64,000 nucleotides of DNA from Psychrobacter pygoscelis. GTDB taxonomy: Bacteria > Pseudomonadota > Gammaproteobacteria > Pseudomonadales > Moraxellaceae. Position 1 is the stretch's first letter. Each line of letters starts with the position of its first letter. Both the position numbers and the translations under genes were made by a program. The stretch is taken from positions 62,001 to 126,000 of the forward strand of contig NZ_RQRU01000005.1 in NCBI RefSeq assembly GCF_004335015.1, given 5' to 3'. Positions 18,042 through 29,498 of the stretch are shown here, one piece after another. Below the pieces are notes generated by a model, which was not told the DNA's origin, ran no database searches, and saw only the letters and a program-made list of their open reading frames with translations.

Positions 18042-18467
18042 TTAGATTCCTGGAGCAGTTTCTACGGCTTCTGGAACGCCTGCATCAGTTTTGCTCTGAA
18101 CACCTTCACGGCGCGCAGATAACTTTTCACGGATACGAGCAGAACGACCAGAACGCTCACGCAAGTAGTAAAGCTTAGCACGGCGTACATCACCACGACG
18201 TTTCACTTCGATGCTATCGATAAGTGGTGAATGCAACTGGAATGCACGCTCGACACCGATACCGCTTGAGATTTTACGGACGGTGAACGCTGAGTTTAGA
18301 CCACGATTACGCTTAGCGATTACTACACCTTCAAAAGCCTGAAGACGCTCACGGTCACCTTCACGAACTTTTACTTGAACGACGACAGTATCACCAGCGG
18401 CGAAGCTTGGGTGCTCACGTAGCTGAGAGTTTTCGACGGCTTGAACCAATGGATGTTTGTTGCTCAT
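18042..18467 (-). CDS. rplS: 50S ribosomal protein L19
   Basis: L19 sits at the 30S-50S interface. The conserved core is seen: [53 protein letters not shown] and [21 protein letters not shown]. Length 141 exceeds the usual 115-120 because of a C-terminal tail of about 22 residues ([20 protein letters not shown]...), unlike the basic core. A good site, GAGGAG, precedes the ATG. Last gene of the rpsP operon, 191 bases after trmD, followed by a strong terminator. Confidence 0.97.
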   Translation of the reverse strand: MSNKHPLVQAVENSQLREHPSFAAGDTVVVQVKVREGDRERLQAFEGVVIAKRNRGLNSAFTVRKISSGIGVERAFQLHSPLIDSIEVKRRGDVRRAKLYYLRERSGRSARIREKLSARREGVQSKTDAGVPEAVETAPGI

Positions 18468-18658
18468 GAGAGTTGCTCCTCACATTAGATGAAAGAGGCT
18501 TGACGCTTATCACCTGTTTATAATTAAGTAACCGTCACACGTCTTAAGATGTCACGGTAGTCGATTGGGTTGAGGGGCCATTAATACAATGACTAACTCA
18601 GTAAAATTAAAAAAACTAATTTATCTAACTTCAGTATTTATAACTATCAACATATCGC

Positions 18659-19423
18659 TTAACGATTACTGTCTATTCCGGCACTTTGCAGCCATTTTAA
18701 TTGCTGCTTAGTAGGCGTAAAGGCTTGCCACAAATCAGGCCGACGTACCATGGTTCGCTCAACTTGCTGCACGAATCGCCATTGGGCAATATTGGCATGA
18801 TGTCCAGATAACAAAACCTCTGGCACTGACATCTCTGCAAATGAATGCGGCTTGGTATAATGTGGGCAGTCAAGCAAGCCATCAACAAATGAATCTTGCT
18901 CAGCGGATTGATCATCACCCATAACATTAGGGAGACGCCTTATCACACTGTCCATAAGTACCATCGCTGGTAGCTCACCGCCAGTTAGTACATAGTCACC
19001 GATTGATATTTCAATATCGACATACTTGGCTAGCAGACGCTCATCAATGCCTTCGTAACGACCACACAATAAAATCATGCCATCGTAATCTGCTAGTGCC
19101 ACCACCTTGGCTTCACTCAATGTCTCACCTTGCGGCGATAAGTAAACGACAGGGCAATGAGCTGCATCAATCTGACAACCATGAGCGCTAGCTCGGCTTT
19201 TGGCATCTTCAATAGCTTTCGCTAAAGGCTCTGCCATCATTACCATCCCAGGACCACCACCATAAGGCCGCTCATCGACACGTCGATAATTATCCGTAGT
19301 GTAGTCCCGAGGGTTAATAAGCTCTAAAGTCGCTTGGGCTTGAGTCAACGCTCGGCCAGTAATACCAAACTCGCGAACCGCCGCAAACATCTCAGGAAAG
19401 ATACTAATGACGGCAAAATACAT
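18659..19423 (-). CDS. trmD: tRNA (guanine-N1)-methyltransferase TrmD
   Basis: Methylates G37 next to the anticodon with S-adenosylmethionine, preventing +1 frameshifts. The trefoil-knot SAM site is visible: [11 protein letters not shown] (about 58-68), [13 protein letters not shown] (about 118-130) and [16 protein letters not shown] (about 137-152); the catalytic aspartate region [16 protein letters not shown] follows. Length 254 equals E. coli TrmD. It lies 41 bases after rimM in the conserved rpsP-rimM-trmD-rplS order. Confidence 0.98.
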   Translation of the reverse strand: MYFAVISIFPEMFAAVREFGITGRALTQAQATLELINPRDYTTDNYRRVDERPYGGGPGMVMMAEPLAKAIEDAKSRASAHGCQIDAAHCPVVYLSPQGETLSEAKVVALADYDGMILLCGRYEGIDERLLAKYVDIEISIGDYVLTGGELPAMVLMDSVIRRLPNVMGDDQSAEQDSFVDGLLDCPHYTKPHSFAEMSVPEVLLSGHHANIAQWRFVQQVERTMVRRPDLWQAFTPTKQQLKWLQSAGIDSNR

Positions 19424-19464
19424 TAATGCTACCTATATCACCACTAGCTATCAGTGAGGTACGA

Positions 19465-19998
19465 TTAATAATCGCGGGCCCAGTCTACTAAGACAGTTTT
19501 TGTCGTCAAATCCACGGTCAGTACTGTTTGCTTATGCCATGGAATAAGACGCTCTTCATCATCGATACTATCGTCAGTGGCAGCAACACGCATAATATCG
19601 TGCGCTCCCGTCTCAAACAGCTCGCTGATGTCACCCAAATAGTCATCTTGCTCATTAACAACCTTTAAACCGAGCAAATCTGACCAGTAGTACTCATCTT
19701 CATCGGGTGGCGGCAAGGCATCCTTTGCAGTCCAGATAGGGACGCCATTCATGGTTTCAGCAACGTTACGATCTGGTACTTGCTCAAACTGAGCTACCAG
19801 ACCCGATCCTTGCTGACGCCAATTAGTGACCGTCAATGGCTTGATACCTGTCGCGGTCTTTATCCACCACGGCTGCATCTCAAAGATAGCATCGCGCTCA
19901 TCCGTCTCACTAAACACCCAAAGCCAGCCTTTAATACCATAAGGCTTTTTTAGCTGGCCGATTTTTACTAACTCGTCTGGGCTTGGTGTAGAGGACAT
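19465..19998 (-). CDS. rimM: 16S rRNA processing / 30S maturation factor RimM
   Basis: RimM assists folding of the 30S head around S19. The N-terminal beta-barrel has VKIGQLKKPYGIKGWLWV, and the C-terminal PRC barrel has YYWSDLLGLKVVNEQDDYLGDI and LIPWHKQTVLTVDL. Length 177 is typical. Second gene of the rpsP operon, 89 bases after rpsP and 41 before trmD. Confidence 0.96.
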   Translation of the reverse strand: MSSTPSPDELVKIGQLKKPYGIKGWLWVFSETDERDAIFEMQPWWIKTATGIKPLTVTNWRQQGSGLVAQFEQVPDRNVAETMNGVPIWTAKDALPPPDEDEYYWSDLLGLKVVNEQDDYLGDISELFETGAHDIMRVAATDDSIDDEERLIPWHKQTVLTVDLTTKTVLVDWARDY

Positions 19999-20087
19999 AA
20001 TGATAAAGACACTTTAAGACAGTAATAAATAATCAAGTGACACGCGTAGTCATCACTTAGATTAATACAATATGCTAATAAATTGAT

Positions 20088-20354
20088 CTAAGCGCTTGCT
20101 TCTTCAGCGGCTTTTGACTTATAAGTCTTAACCAATGAAGCAACGCGATCAGAAGGCTGAGCGCCTTTTTCTATCCAAGCTTGATAAGCTTCTAAATTTA
20201 GGCGAACTGCCTCTTCAGAACCTTTAGCTAGTGGGTTAAAAAAGCCGATGTTTTCGATGTAGCGACCATCACGCGAACGGCGTTGATCTGCGACTACAAC
20301 TTGATAAAATGGGCGTTTCTTGGCACCGCCCCGGGCTAAACGAATAACAACCAT
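20088..20354 (-). CDS. rpsP: 30S ribosomal protein S16
   Basis: Early-assembly protein of the 30S body. It begins [20 protein letters not shown] and continues [14 protein letters not shown], both diagnostic; 88 residues is normal (E. coli 82). First gene of the rpsP-rimM-trmD-rplS operon, with an extended -10 promoter about 40 bases upstream. Confidence 0.98.
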   Translation of the reverse strand: MVVIRLARGGAKKRPFYQVVVADQRRSRDGRYIENIGFFNPLAKGSEEAVRLNLEAYQAWIEKGAQPSDRVASLVKTYKSKAAEEASA

Positions 20355-20715
20355 ATGAACTCTCTCTTTCGCAGGTATACCAAAAAGGGCATAATTATAT
20401 CATAGTAGATGAACTCTGAAAACCTAAATAATGTTTTTATTACTGGCGTTTCAAGCCTATCTAGTGATAGTCCTTACTCATATTTTAACCACTAGTATTT
20501 TTACGCTAAATCATGAGGTTTAGTCCATAACGCCCTGAACAATCTACATCATTGATTTGGGATTTATATAGCTTGCCACCGTGATTAACCACTAAACTTT
20601 TGCTATGCTCCTTAACTACTGTAGTTTGAAATATTATTTTTTAGTACTGTCATGTTTTTTGAGAATTATTGACTGTTTGTCCTACGTTTGATCAATCGCT
20701 GCGAGTAAATTTACT
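20355..20715. other. Divergent region between rpsP and the EnvZ-like kinase
   Basis: About 360 bases, no gene. Carries the rpsP promoter candidate near 20394-20422; the kinase promoter should be in the right half, but no clear match to a consensus is seen there. Confidence 0.55.
20394..20422 (-). promoter_or_regulatory. Promoter of the rpsP operon
   Basis: On the minus strand: -35-like TTTTCA (20417-20422), 17-base spacer, then TGA-TATAAT (-10 at 20394-20399), a perfect -10 with the TGn extension. It predicts a start near 20387 and a leader of about 33 bases before rpsP. Confidence 0.65.
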
Positions 20716-22155
20716 ATGGCCAACTCTTTTGCCCGACTCAGCCGCCTCCGCCTGAAGTCTCGTGCCTACTCTACTACCTGGCAGACGACATTGATGGTCA
20801 TGTCAATCGTCATCATTAGCGTCGGGCTAACCCTTTGGTTTTTTTGGCGCAGTCTCTATTTGCCAGAGCTAAAAAACCACGCCCGCTATCTAACCAGCGA
20901 GCTGCGGCTGATCAAAAGCACGCGGCAAGACTGGCAAAGCCAGCCAGAGTTCCAGCAGTGGATATATAATCACAGTCATGTGATAGTAGTCGATGACCCT
21001 AGTGAGTTTCCTGAGGTTGCAGATAAGGCATTTGTGGGCATATTCACCCAAGAGTTAGAACGTGAAATCGCCAAACAGCTGGGGCGACCTGTGGAAGTCT
21101 ACTTTAAATTTAAGCCCACTCCTCAGCTCTGGGTACAAGATAGCGGCGATACTAGATTTTGGCTACGCGAGCCAGTGATTTATTATTCTCAGTATAGCCC
21201 GACACTACTGGTGTTATTCTTACTCGGGCTACCAATCCTAACCTTACTCACTATCGCTTTGCTGGCGCGTCAGCTCAACCGGCCACTGCGTCATCTACAA
21301 CGCGCCGCGACCAATTATATTCGCTTGGGCCATGCGACTACCCTACCTACGCGAACAGGTCCAACTGAGATTCGCCAAGTTAACACTGCTTTTAATCGGC
21401 TATTCACTACCTTAAACCAAGCGCAAAAAGAGCGCACCATCATGCTCGCTGGTATCTCTCACGACTTAAGGACGCCATTAACTCGCATGCGATTGACAGC
21501 TGAGATGCTGCCCGATGAGTTTTTTAGAGAAGGCTTGATCTATGATATTGAGGATATGGACGCTATCTTGGAGCAGTTTATCTCATTCATGAAAGATGGC
21601 TCAGATGAGCCGGTACGCTTGACCGATCTGGACAGTATCTTTAAAGAAGTGATGGTGCAGTTTGCACCGCTAGAGTTTGTCTACGAGTCACAGCAGCTCC
21701 CTGAAATACCGCTACGCCCGCTGTCGATTAAGCGCTTAATTATTAATCTTGTTAATAATGCCACTCGCTACGGAAAGCCACCGATTTACTTGTCAGCGAT
21801 CGTAGTTCCAACTTTTTCAGAAACCCTAGTACAAGATGAAGACCCCGATATCGTCACTGAGAATGACCTCAATCGCCATGCCTCTGAACAGCTAATTCTT
21901 TGTGTTCGTGACTGTGGTGGCGGCGTGGCTGATGACCAATTAGAACGCATTATGCAGCCCTTCGAGCGTGGCGAGACCGCACGAACGACTCAAGGCAGTG
22001 GCCTTGGCTTGGCTATCGTGGGCCGAATAGCAGGCCTGCATCATGGTAGCGTCGAAGCCATTAATCATCCAGACGGCGGGCTTCAGGTCTGTGTGCGTAT
22101 TCCACTACTATCCAAGGTTACTAGTATCGAAAATAACAACGCTAAACCCGACTAG
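20716..22155 (+). CDS. EnvZ-like sensor histidine kinase
   Basis: Inner-membrane two-component kinase. Membrane segments near 25-46 and 158-182 bracket a periplasmic domain of about 110 residues; a HAMP region follows. The phospho-acceptor is H249 in AGISHDLRTPLTRMRL; the N box INLVNNATRYG is near 343-353 and the G2 motif is GSGLGLAIV. These stretches, including QPFERGETART, are very close to EnvZ of E. coli, which with OmpR responds to osmolarity. The odd point is that no ompR-like regulator is next to it; the gene on the other side is rpsP, divergently oriented. The OmpR partner must be elsewhere in the genome. Length 479 versus 450 in E. coli. Confidence 0.8.
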   Translation: MANSFARLSRLRLKSRAYSTTWQTTLMVMSIVIISVGLTLWFFWRSLYLPELKNHARYLTSELRLIKSTRQDWQSQPEFQQWIYNHSHVIVVDDPSEFPEVADKAFVGIFTQELEREIAKQLGRPVEVYFKFKPTPQLWVQDSGDTRFWLREPVIYYSQYSPTLLVLFLLGLPILTLLTIALLARQLNRPLRHLQRAATNYIRLGHATTLPTRTGPTEIRQVNTAFNRLFTTLNQAQKERTIMLAGISHDLRTPLTRMRLTAEMLPDEFFREGLIYDIEDMDAILEQFISFMKDGSDEPVRLTDLDSIFKEVMVQFAPLEFVYESQQLPEIPLRPLSIKRLIINLVNNATRYGKPPIYLSAIVVPTFSETLVQDEDPDIVTENDLNRHASEQLILCVRDCGGGVADDQLERIMQPFERGETARTTQGSGLGLAIVGRIAGLHHGSVEAINHPDGGLQVCVRIPLLSKVTSIENNNAKPD

Positions 22156-22309
22156 CAAGATGCCATTGTTGCCCGATACTCTTTATAGACACAAATTGGC
22201 TTATAAAGATACATTAGAGTGTTTGCGGCTAAATTAGCGAATAAGATGCAACCCCATATCTGCCTAGTAGCAAATCGTGATAGGCTCTCAGTAATAAGTC
22301 TTTGGCTAT

Positions 22310-22489
22310 TTATTTTTTGCTGCCAATTAATGGCGGAATGTGCTCAGCAGAATTGCTAAACTCAATGGGCTGGACTAACGTGGCTTTTGCCGCATTTAAA
22401 CTCTCCGGCTCTTTTTTAGGGGACAAAAATCCATAATATCCCAGCATAAGTGCATTGAGTATCACTAAAACTCCAAACAAATATGGCAT
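22310..22489 (-). CDS. Small single-pass membrane protein, 59 residues, unrecognised
   Basis: A reading frame of 59 codons with a very strong ribosome binding site: AGGAG five bases before the ATG at 22489. The protein starts MPYLFGVLVILNALMLGYYG, one hydrophobic helix (residues 3-22), then FLSPKKEP and a polar tail ending HIPPLIGSKK. The arrangement predicts an N-terminal anchor with the tail exposed on one side of the membrane. It lies 206 bases downstream of bfmS on the same strand, so it could be cotranscribed with that kinase or have its own promoter. I do not recognise the family and assign no function. Confidence 0.65.
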   Translation of the reverse strand: MPYLFGVLVILNALMLGYYGFLSPKKEPESLNAAKATLVQPIEFSNSAEHIPPLIGSKK

Positions 22490-22695
22490 GACCTCTCCTT
22501 ATTTCTGCCCTTGTCCTTGGCTTTTTACTACCAACAACCTATTGATTATATTATTTGCCATCGTAGTAGGCCAATACCCACTTGGACTCACTATTGCCAC
22601 ACTATTCCAGAGTTAAAACAGCAAAATCAATTATTAAAATATTGCTAATACTATCTGTCTGACTTACTGCGGCTTAGTTGACTAGCTAATTTAAA

Positions 22696-24387
22696 TTAAC
22701 TGGGTTCGATAAGCGTTCGCTGACTCTTTTCTTGGGTGAGCTGATCAGCAGCGATGGTCTGCGCTAATGGTCGAACAGGCCAAGTCATAATAAAGCGTGC
22801 ACCGCCAAGCTTTGGACTCTCATCTACCTTCATATTGCCATTGAACCAAAAGGCGATCCGCGAGACAATAGACAATCCTAGACCGTAGCCGCCTGAGGCG
22901 CGAGTGCGGCTGTCATCCAAGCGCGCAAAGGGGATAAATACCTTTTCTCTATCCTCTTCTGGGATACCATGGCCATCATCTTCAACGCTCACGAAGGCAA
23001 TGCCTTTTTTTACCCCGGCACTAACGATAATCGTACTTTCGGCATAGCGCAAGGCATTACCAGCTAAGTTTTGTACCACACGGTGTAGATAGCGTCTGTC
23101 AGCCACCGCTGTAATCTTCGCATTCGGCGGCTCGCCTATCACTTTAATAGGCTTACCTAAAGCATTGGTCTCACGAACGATCTGCTCAACCAGTTCGCTC
23201 AGATTAACAGGTTCAAGATCCAGCTTCGGCGAGCCTTCCTCAAGCTTGGCGTAGGTTAAAATCTCATCAATGAGCGCGTTAAGTGACTCAATATCCTCAT
23301 CGATATAATCGCGCTGCATATGCCGTGACTCTTCATCTTCGGTATCGGCTAGCATATCTACAGCAAAGCGGATGCGCGCCACTGGCGTACGCAGCTCATG
23401 AGAGACAGCACGAGTAAGCTCGCGCTGCGACTCAATCAGACGCTTAATGTGCTCAGTCATCGCATTAAACGTAGCCGATAATCGAGCGATTTCATCTTGA
23501 CCAATGACCTGAACTCGAGTCTCTAAGTTGCCGTGACTGACCTCATTGACGCCCTTTTGAATCAGTTGCAGCTTTCGCTCTAGCGGAAAGATGAGGGCGT
23601 AAACGCCAAGACTAATCAAAAACATACTGATCAGCACCACGCTGATAATCAGATTCAGTGGGAACCAATTAAATAGAGGCACTGGCCCCATTACAATCGC
23701 CATATCATTGATTTCAGAAGGAATGATAATCTTGATTGACGAGTTACTTTTATTGCTGGTACTGTCTTGAAATAAGAAAATCACCTCGTCGCGGCGCAGC
23801 CTAGCGGTCTGATCACTGTCGAGATTGAGATCATTGACCAGTTGCAGCTCTAAGGGAAAAGAAAAGCGCGTCCCAAGCTCATTTAGACGGGCTTGCTTAT
23901 CAGCCAAAGAGGGGAACCGCGATAAGTCATCTAAAAGAAATATCGCCATAGCCCTGACTTGCTGCTCGGTGACTTGAGTTACTCGCACGGTAAGCACGGA
24001 GTCTTCATTAGGCAGTTGATGATAGATATTGGCATAATGCGCCTTATTAGAGTAGCGCACCACCGTTTGCTGACTCTCTAGGCGATTAAGCTCACTGGCG
24101 CTAAACTCTATCTCAGACAAGGGGACAATCTGAAAGGTAGAGCCAAAAAGACTACTAGCATCAGACAACCAATACTCACGCTTCATTGCTGAATCTTGAT
24201 GGGCAACCCCCTCGCTCACCAAGTAAAAAGACCCAGTAGCCATACTTTCTCGGTAGGCTTGTAACCGCTCTTTATTGACTGTATCCATGAGCAGTTGAGC
24301 GAATAATGCCACACAAAGGCAGACTAACAATAGCCCAGCGTAAATGCGAACAAATATACTGTGCTTGAGTGAGGAGATTAGCGACAT
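22696..24387 (-). CDS. bfmS: Sensor histidine kinase BfmS-like
   Basis: Inner-membrane kinase predicted to control BfmR, the regulator encoded 483 bases upstream. Helix one near residues 9-30, a periplasmic domain of about 200 residues (FQIVPLSEIEFSASEL..., PNEDSVLTVRV...), helix two near 235-260, HAMP, then H330 in AVSHELRTPVARIR, N box VVQNLAGNALRYAES and GGYGLGLSIVSRI. Length 563 is near the roughly 550 residues of Acinetobacter BfmS. In Acinetobacter the pair governs envelope, capsule and biofilm traits; for this organism that is inference. Unusually for such a pair, the genes are separated by a terminator-bearing gap. Confidence 0.8.
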   Translation of the reverse strand: MSLISSLKHSIFVRIYAGLLLVCLCVALFAQLLMDTVNKERLQAYRESMATGSFYLVSEGVAHQDSAMKREYWLSDASSLFGSTFQIVPLSEIEFSASELNRLESQQTVVRYSNKAHYANIYHQLPNEDSVLTVRVTQVTEQQVRAMAIFLLDDLSRFPSLADKQARLNELGTRFSFPLELQLVNDLNLDSDQTARLRRDEVIFLFQDSTSNKSNSSIKIIIPSEINDMAIVMGPVPLFNWFPLNLIISVVLISMFLISLGVYALIFPLERKLQLIQKGVNEVSHGNLETRVQVIGQDEIARLSATFNAMTEHIKRLIESQRELTRAVSHELRTPVARIRFAVDMLADTEDEESRHMQRDYIDEDIESLNALIDEILTYAKLEEGSPKLDLEPVNLSELVEQIVRETNALGKPIKVIGEPPNAKITAVADRRYLHRVVQNLAGNALRYAESTIIVSAGVKKGIAFVSVEDDGHGIPEEDREKVFIPFARLDDSRTRASGGYGLGLSIVSRIAFWFNGNMKVDESPKLGGARFIMTWPVRPLAQTIAADQLTQEKSQRTLIEPS

Positions 24388-24870
24388 ATCATTAGTACCA
24401 CGCTTGATTCCTTAATAAAAAACCACGACCACTTATCATTGGTCGACTGTAAACTTGCTACAAGACAATTGGGCATCATTTGTACTGCTTTTAATCTTGT
24501 AGGACTCTAATCAACCTGCCCTCTGCCTGTCTTAACGCTCATTGCTCTACCGTAGAGAAAGGCTGTAAAGCAAAAAACCAGCAAATTGCTGGTTCCTTGA
24601 TTCAAAACACTAATACCTAGCACCGCTACTATGAACCTCACTAGCAATCTACTACAACCTATACTAGTAACGTCTCTTTGCAAAAATAGCAACGCCAGTA
24701 CTCCAGTAGCCCATTAACAAGGCATTGGTCTAGTAAAGCAGAAGTAGCAAGCAAACTAGCTATTTGTTTAAGGCGTTGTTTAGGATGACTAAGATAGCCT
24801 GTCTTATACCAGACTGTAATCCTCGTCATCTAAATATTTATTGAGCGAACTCAATAGCGACGCTAAAGGA
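24388..24870. other. Gap between bfmR and bfmS
   Basis: About 480 bases on the minus-strand path from bfmR to bfmS, with a terminator hairpin at 24576-24594 and no supportable gene. A reading frame at 24507-24692 overlaps the hairpin and is rejected. A separate bfmS promoter is expected between 24390 and 24575. Confidence 0.55.
24576..24594 (-). terminator. Hairpin with T tract between bfmR and bfmS
   Basis: AACCAGC / GCTGGTT stem, five-base loop; on the minus strand the stem ends in six T. It lies about 280 bases after the bfmR stop and 190 before the bfmS start. Confidence 0.65.
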
Positions 24871-25587
24871 TTAATTACCTTCTTTTACAAATAGATAGCC
24901 CTTGCTACGTACTGTCTTGATGCGTTTTGGATTCTCAGGATCGTCGCCGATTTTTGGACGGATTCTTGAAATACGCACGTCAATCGAGCGATCTTGGCCA
25001 TCATACTCAATACCACGAAGACGCTCAAAGATATCTTCACGAGACAAGATACGACCCGCATTTGAAGCCAGCAACCAAAGTAGATCATACTCCGCACTGG
25101 TAAAATCAACTAACTCATCATTCAAGGTCACTGAACGGCCGCCATTATCAATGATCAGCTCACCAAACTCCAAACGCTGCGGCACATCTTCTGATGGTGC
25201 ATTCTCTGAACGACGTAACAAAGCTCGGATACGTGCCAACAGAACACGTGGCTGAGCAGGCTTTGCCACGTAATCGTCTGCGCCCATCTCCAGACCAAGC
25301 ACTTGGTCCATATCTTCGGTACGAGCAGTCAGCATAAGAATAGGCTGCTGATAATGTGGCCGCACTTCACGGCAAACCGTCAAGCCATCACTACCTGGCA
25401 GCATCACATCCAGTACCACTAAATCAGGCTGCTCATTAACGATTCGGCGAATAGCGCGGTTACCGTCCGTCTCAATAGCGACTTCCAATCCGTTTTTGAC
25501 CAGATAGTCTTGCGTTAACATAGCTAGACGCTCGTCATCTTCAACAATCAAGATTCGCGGAGTGTTATCTTCTTCAGTTATTGCCAT
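24871..25587 (-). CDS. bfmR: Response regulator BfmR-like (OmpR/PhoB family)
   Basis: DNA-binding response regulator. Receiver domain residues 11-125 with acidic D17-D18, phospho-acceptor D60 (LVVLDVMLPG), and the switch/lysine region GADDYVAKP; winged-helix output domain from about 140 with FTSAEYDLLWLLASN and the recognition stretch DGQDRSIDVRISRIRPK. Long segments, e.g. DQVLGLEMGADDYVAKP and RILSREDIFERLRGIEYD, agree with my memory of Acinetobacter BfmR, also 238 residues. A good Shine-Dalgarno, AAGGAT, precedes the ATG. Partner kinase bfmS is downstream. The Acinetobacter regulator controls envelope and biofilm genes; the regulon here is unknown. Confidence 0.9.
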   Translation of the reverse strand: MAITEEDNTPRILIVEDDERLAMLTQDYLVKNGLEVAIETDGNRAIRRIVNEQPDLVVLDVMLPGSDGLTVCREVRPHYQQPILMLTARTEDMDQVLGLEMGADDYVAKPAQPRVLLARIRALLRRSENAPSEDVPQRLEFGELIIDNGGRSVTLNDELVDFTSAEYDLLWLLASNAGRILSREDIFERLRGIEYDGQDRSIDVRISRIRPKIGDDPENPKRIKTVRSKGYLFVKEGN

Positions 25588-26233
25588 TTTTATATCCTTA
25601 AAATACTCGCATATATCAGTAAGATAATTCTGTCACTAGGTTTTAAAGTAGATTTGATAACCATAGATTTTGGCGACTTAAAACACCGACGATAAAATCC
25701 ACAATGATAATAGTGACCAGCTCGCGGTTAACAACGTTTTTGTAGCAACCATAAAAGCTTGCAGAAACCAAACTATCTATATCAAACTATATCAAAATTA
25801 ATCAAATTCAATTGATAAACTGAGTTAAATTTTACTCTAAAACTATTATGAATACTACATGTTACCATGATAGGCGATAAGTAAAATACTATAATTTCGA
25901 TAAAAGCTTTGCTAGCGATAATCTTCTATTCTTCTCATACCAAAAAGATCCGTTGAGAAAATCTTAATCTATGATTGCTTATGAGTCATCGGCAATTTAT
26001 CGCCTACCAATAGGCAAGGTTATCAGCATTACTTTCAATCATAGCGACTTTTATTAACAGAGACTTTTATTAATAGCGGCCTACACTCATAGCAGCTTAC
26101 AAGCTTAGCTTTTTGCATTACTTATCAGTTATTTTTTCAGTTGTTCGCTTGTATCAACCGCAATAGACTAAATACAAAAAAACAGCCTATATAAGGCTGT
26201 TTTTTATTTACAACGTCAAAGCAATACCTACTA
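25588..26233. other. Intergenic region bfmR / atpC 3' side
   Basis: About 650 AT-rich bases. It holds the bfmR promoter region (minus strand), a cluster of CTATATCAAA-like repeats near 25770-25800, a direct repeat of GACTTTTATTAA (26048 and 26063), and the ATP synthase terminator at 26178-26204. No gene. Confidence 0.55.
26178..26204 (-). terminator. Terminator of the ATP synthase operon
   Basis: Eleven-base-pair stem AAAAACAGCCT / AGGCTGTTTTT, loop ATATA, with T runs on both strands. It lies 30 bases past the atpC stop. Confidence 0.9.
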
Positions 26234-26656
26234 TTAGGCGCGGTTTTTGTACTTTCTAAGGGTCTCTAACTGAGCCACGGTCTCGGCAAGAGAAGCCAGG
26301 GCCGCACTAGTCTGTAAGCTATCGCTCTGATTAGCGAGCATTTGCTCTGCTTTCTTACGGGCTTCAACGATTTTGCTCTCGTCTAGATTATGTGCGCGCA
26401 TTGCTGTGTCTGCTAAGACAGTGACTAGCTTAGGCTGTACTTCTAATACACCACCTGAGACATAAATGACTTCTTCTGCACCGTCCGCTGTTTGCACACG
26501 CATTGGACCAGGCTTTAATAGGGTAATAAGAGGCGTATGACCTGGCAATACCCCGATTTCGCCTTCGCTACCCGTCGCAATCAACATCGTAATTGAGCCA
26601 GAGTACAGCTCTTCACGAGCACTTACTACCCGACACTCTAAGGTTGAGGTTGCCAT
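26234..26656 (-). CDS. atpC: F1 ATP synthase epsilon subunit
   Basis: Central-stalk subunit that couples and inhibits F1. N-terminal beta sandwich with VSAREELYSGSITMLIATGSEGEIGVLPGHTPL, typical of AtpC, and a C-terminal two-helix part ending LAETVAQLETLRKYK. Length 140 matches E. coli (139). Last gene of atpIBEFHAGDC, 73 bases after atpD. Confidence 0.97.
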   Translation of the reverse strand: MATSTLECRVVSAREELYSGSITMLIATGSEGEIGVLPGHTPLITLLKPGPMRVQTADGAEEVIYVSGGVLEVQPKLVTVLADTAMRAHNLDESKIVEARKKAEQMLANQSDSLQTSAALASLAETVAQLETLRKYKNRA

Positions 26657-26729
26657 GCTTATCTCCTAACTGGACGCTGCTATTACCGAGGGCAGCTGCG
26701 GCTAAGCCGGCTACCCCCAGCACCCTAAA

Positions 26730-29080
<2,351 letters not shown>

Positions 29081-29498
29081 AATGGTTCCAATACGGTGGG
29101 AATATAAGTCGTGAGTGAATACCAAACTATCTGCTGAAGGCTATCAAATCATAATACACTAATAGCAATTAACAGCGTTGCTGGATGCTGTCCTCTTATT
29201 ACAAAAATAAAAAGACAAAACATTGTATTCGGTGCCTACTGCGACAGCTTAAAGGCCAATCGAGTCAGGACTTAGCTTATGCTCAATGACACTGCTAGAA
29301 GCACTGTCTTAAGCGGTTGATAGCGACTGCTGAGACACTACCAACCCATTAACTGTAGCTATTTATACGGTAATACTTACTTCTTATAATTGCCAATCAA
29401 AAATCATTTATCAGCGAGCTGATATTACTGTAGCAAGCTGACTGCGCTTAGAGCAGCCGAGCCTTACTGGCTATCATAAGTAGCAGTTTACGAATAAA
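29081..29498. other. Long non-coding spacer inside the atp operon (atpA-atpG)
   Basis: 418 bases without a reading frame of note between two F1 genes that are usually within about 60 bases of each other. It contains a palindromic hairpin TATCAGC/GCTGATA at 29409-29424, which on the minus strand is soon followed by a short T run. No second promoter is obvious. Confidence 0.6.

Noticed and set aside
24507..24692. 61-codon minus-strand frame between bfmR and bfmS
   Set aside because: It overlaps the terminator hairpin, has no ribosome binding site and shows no protein-like conservation pattern I can recognise.
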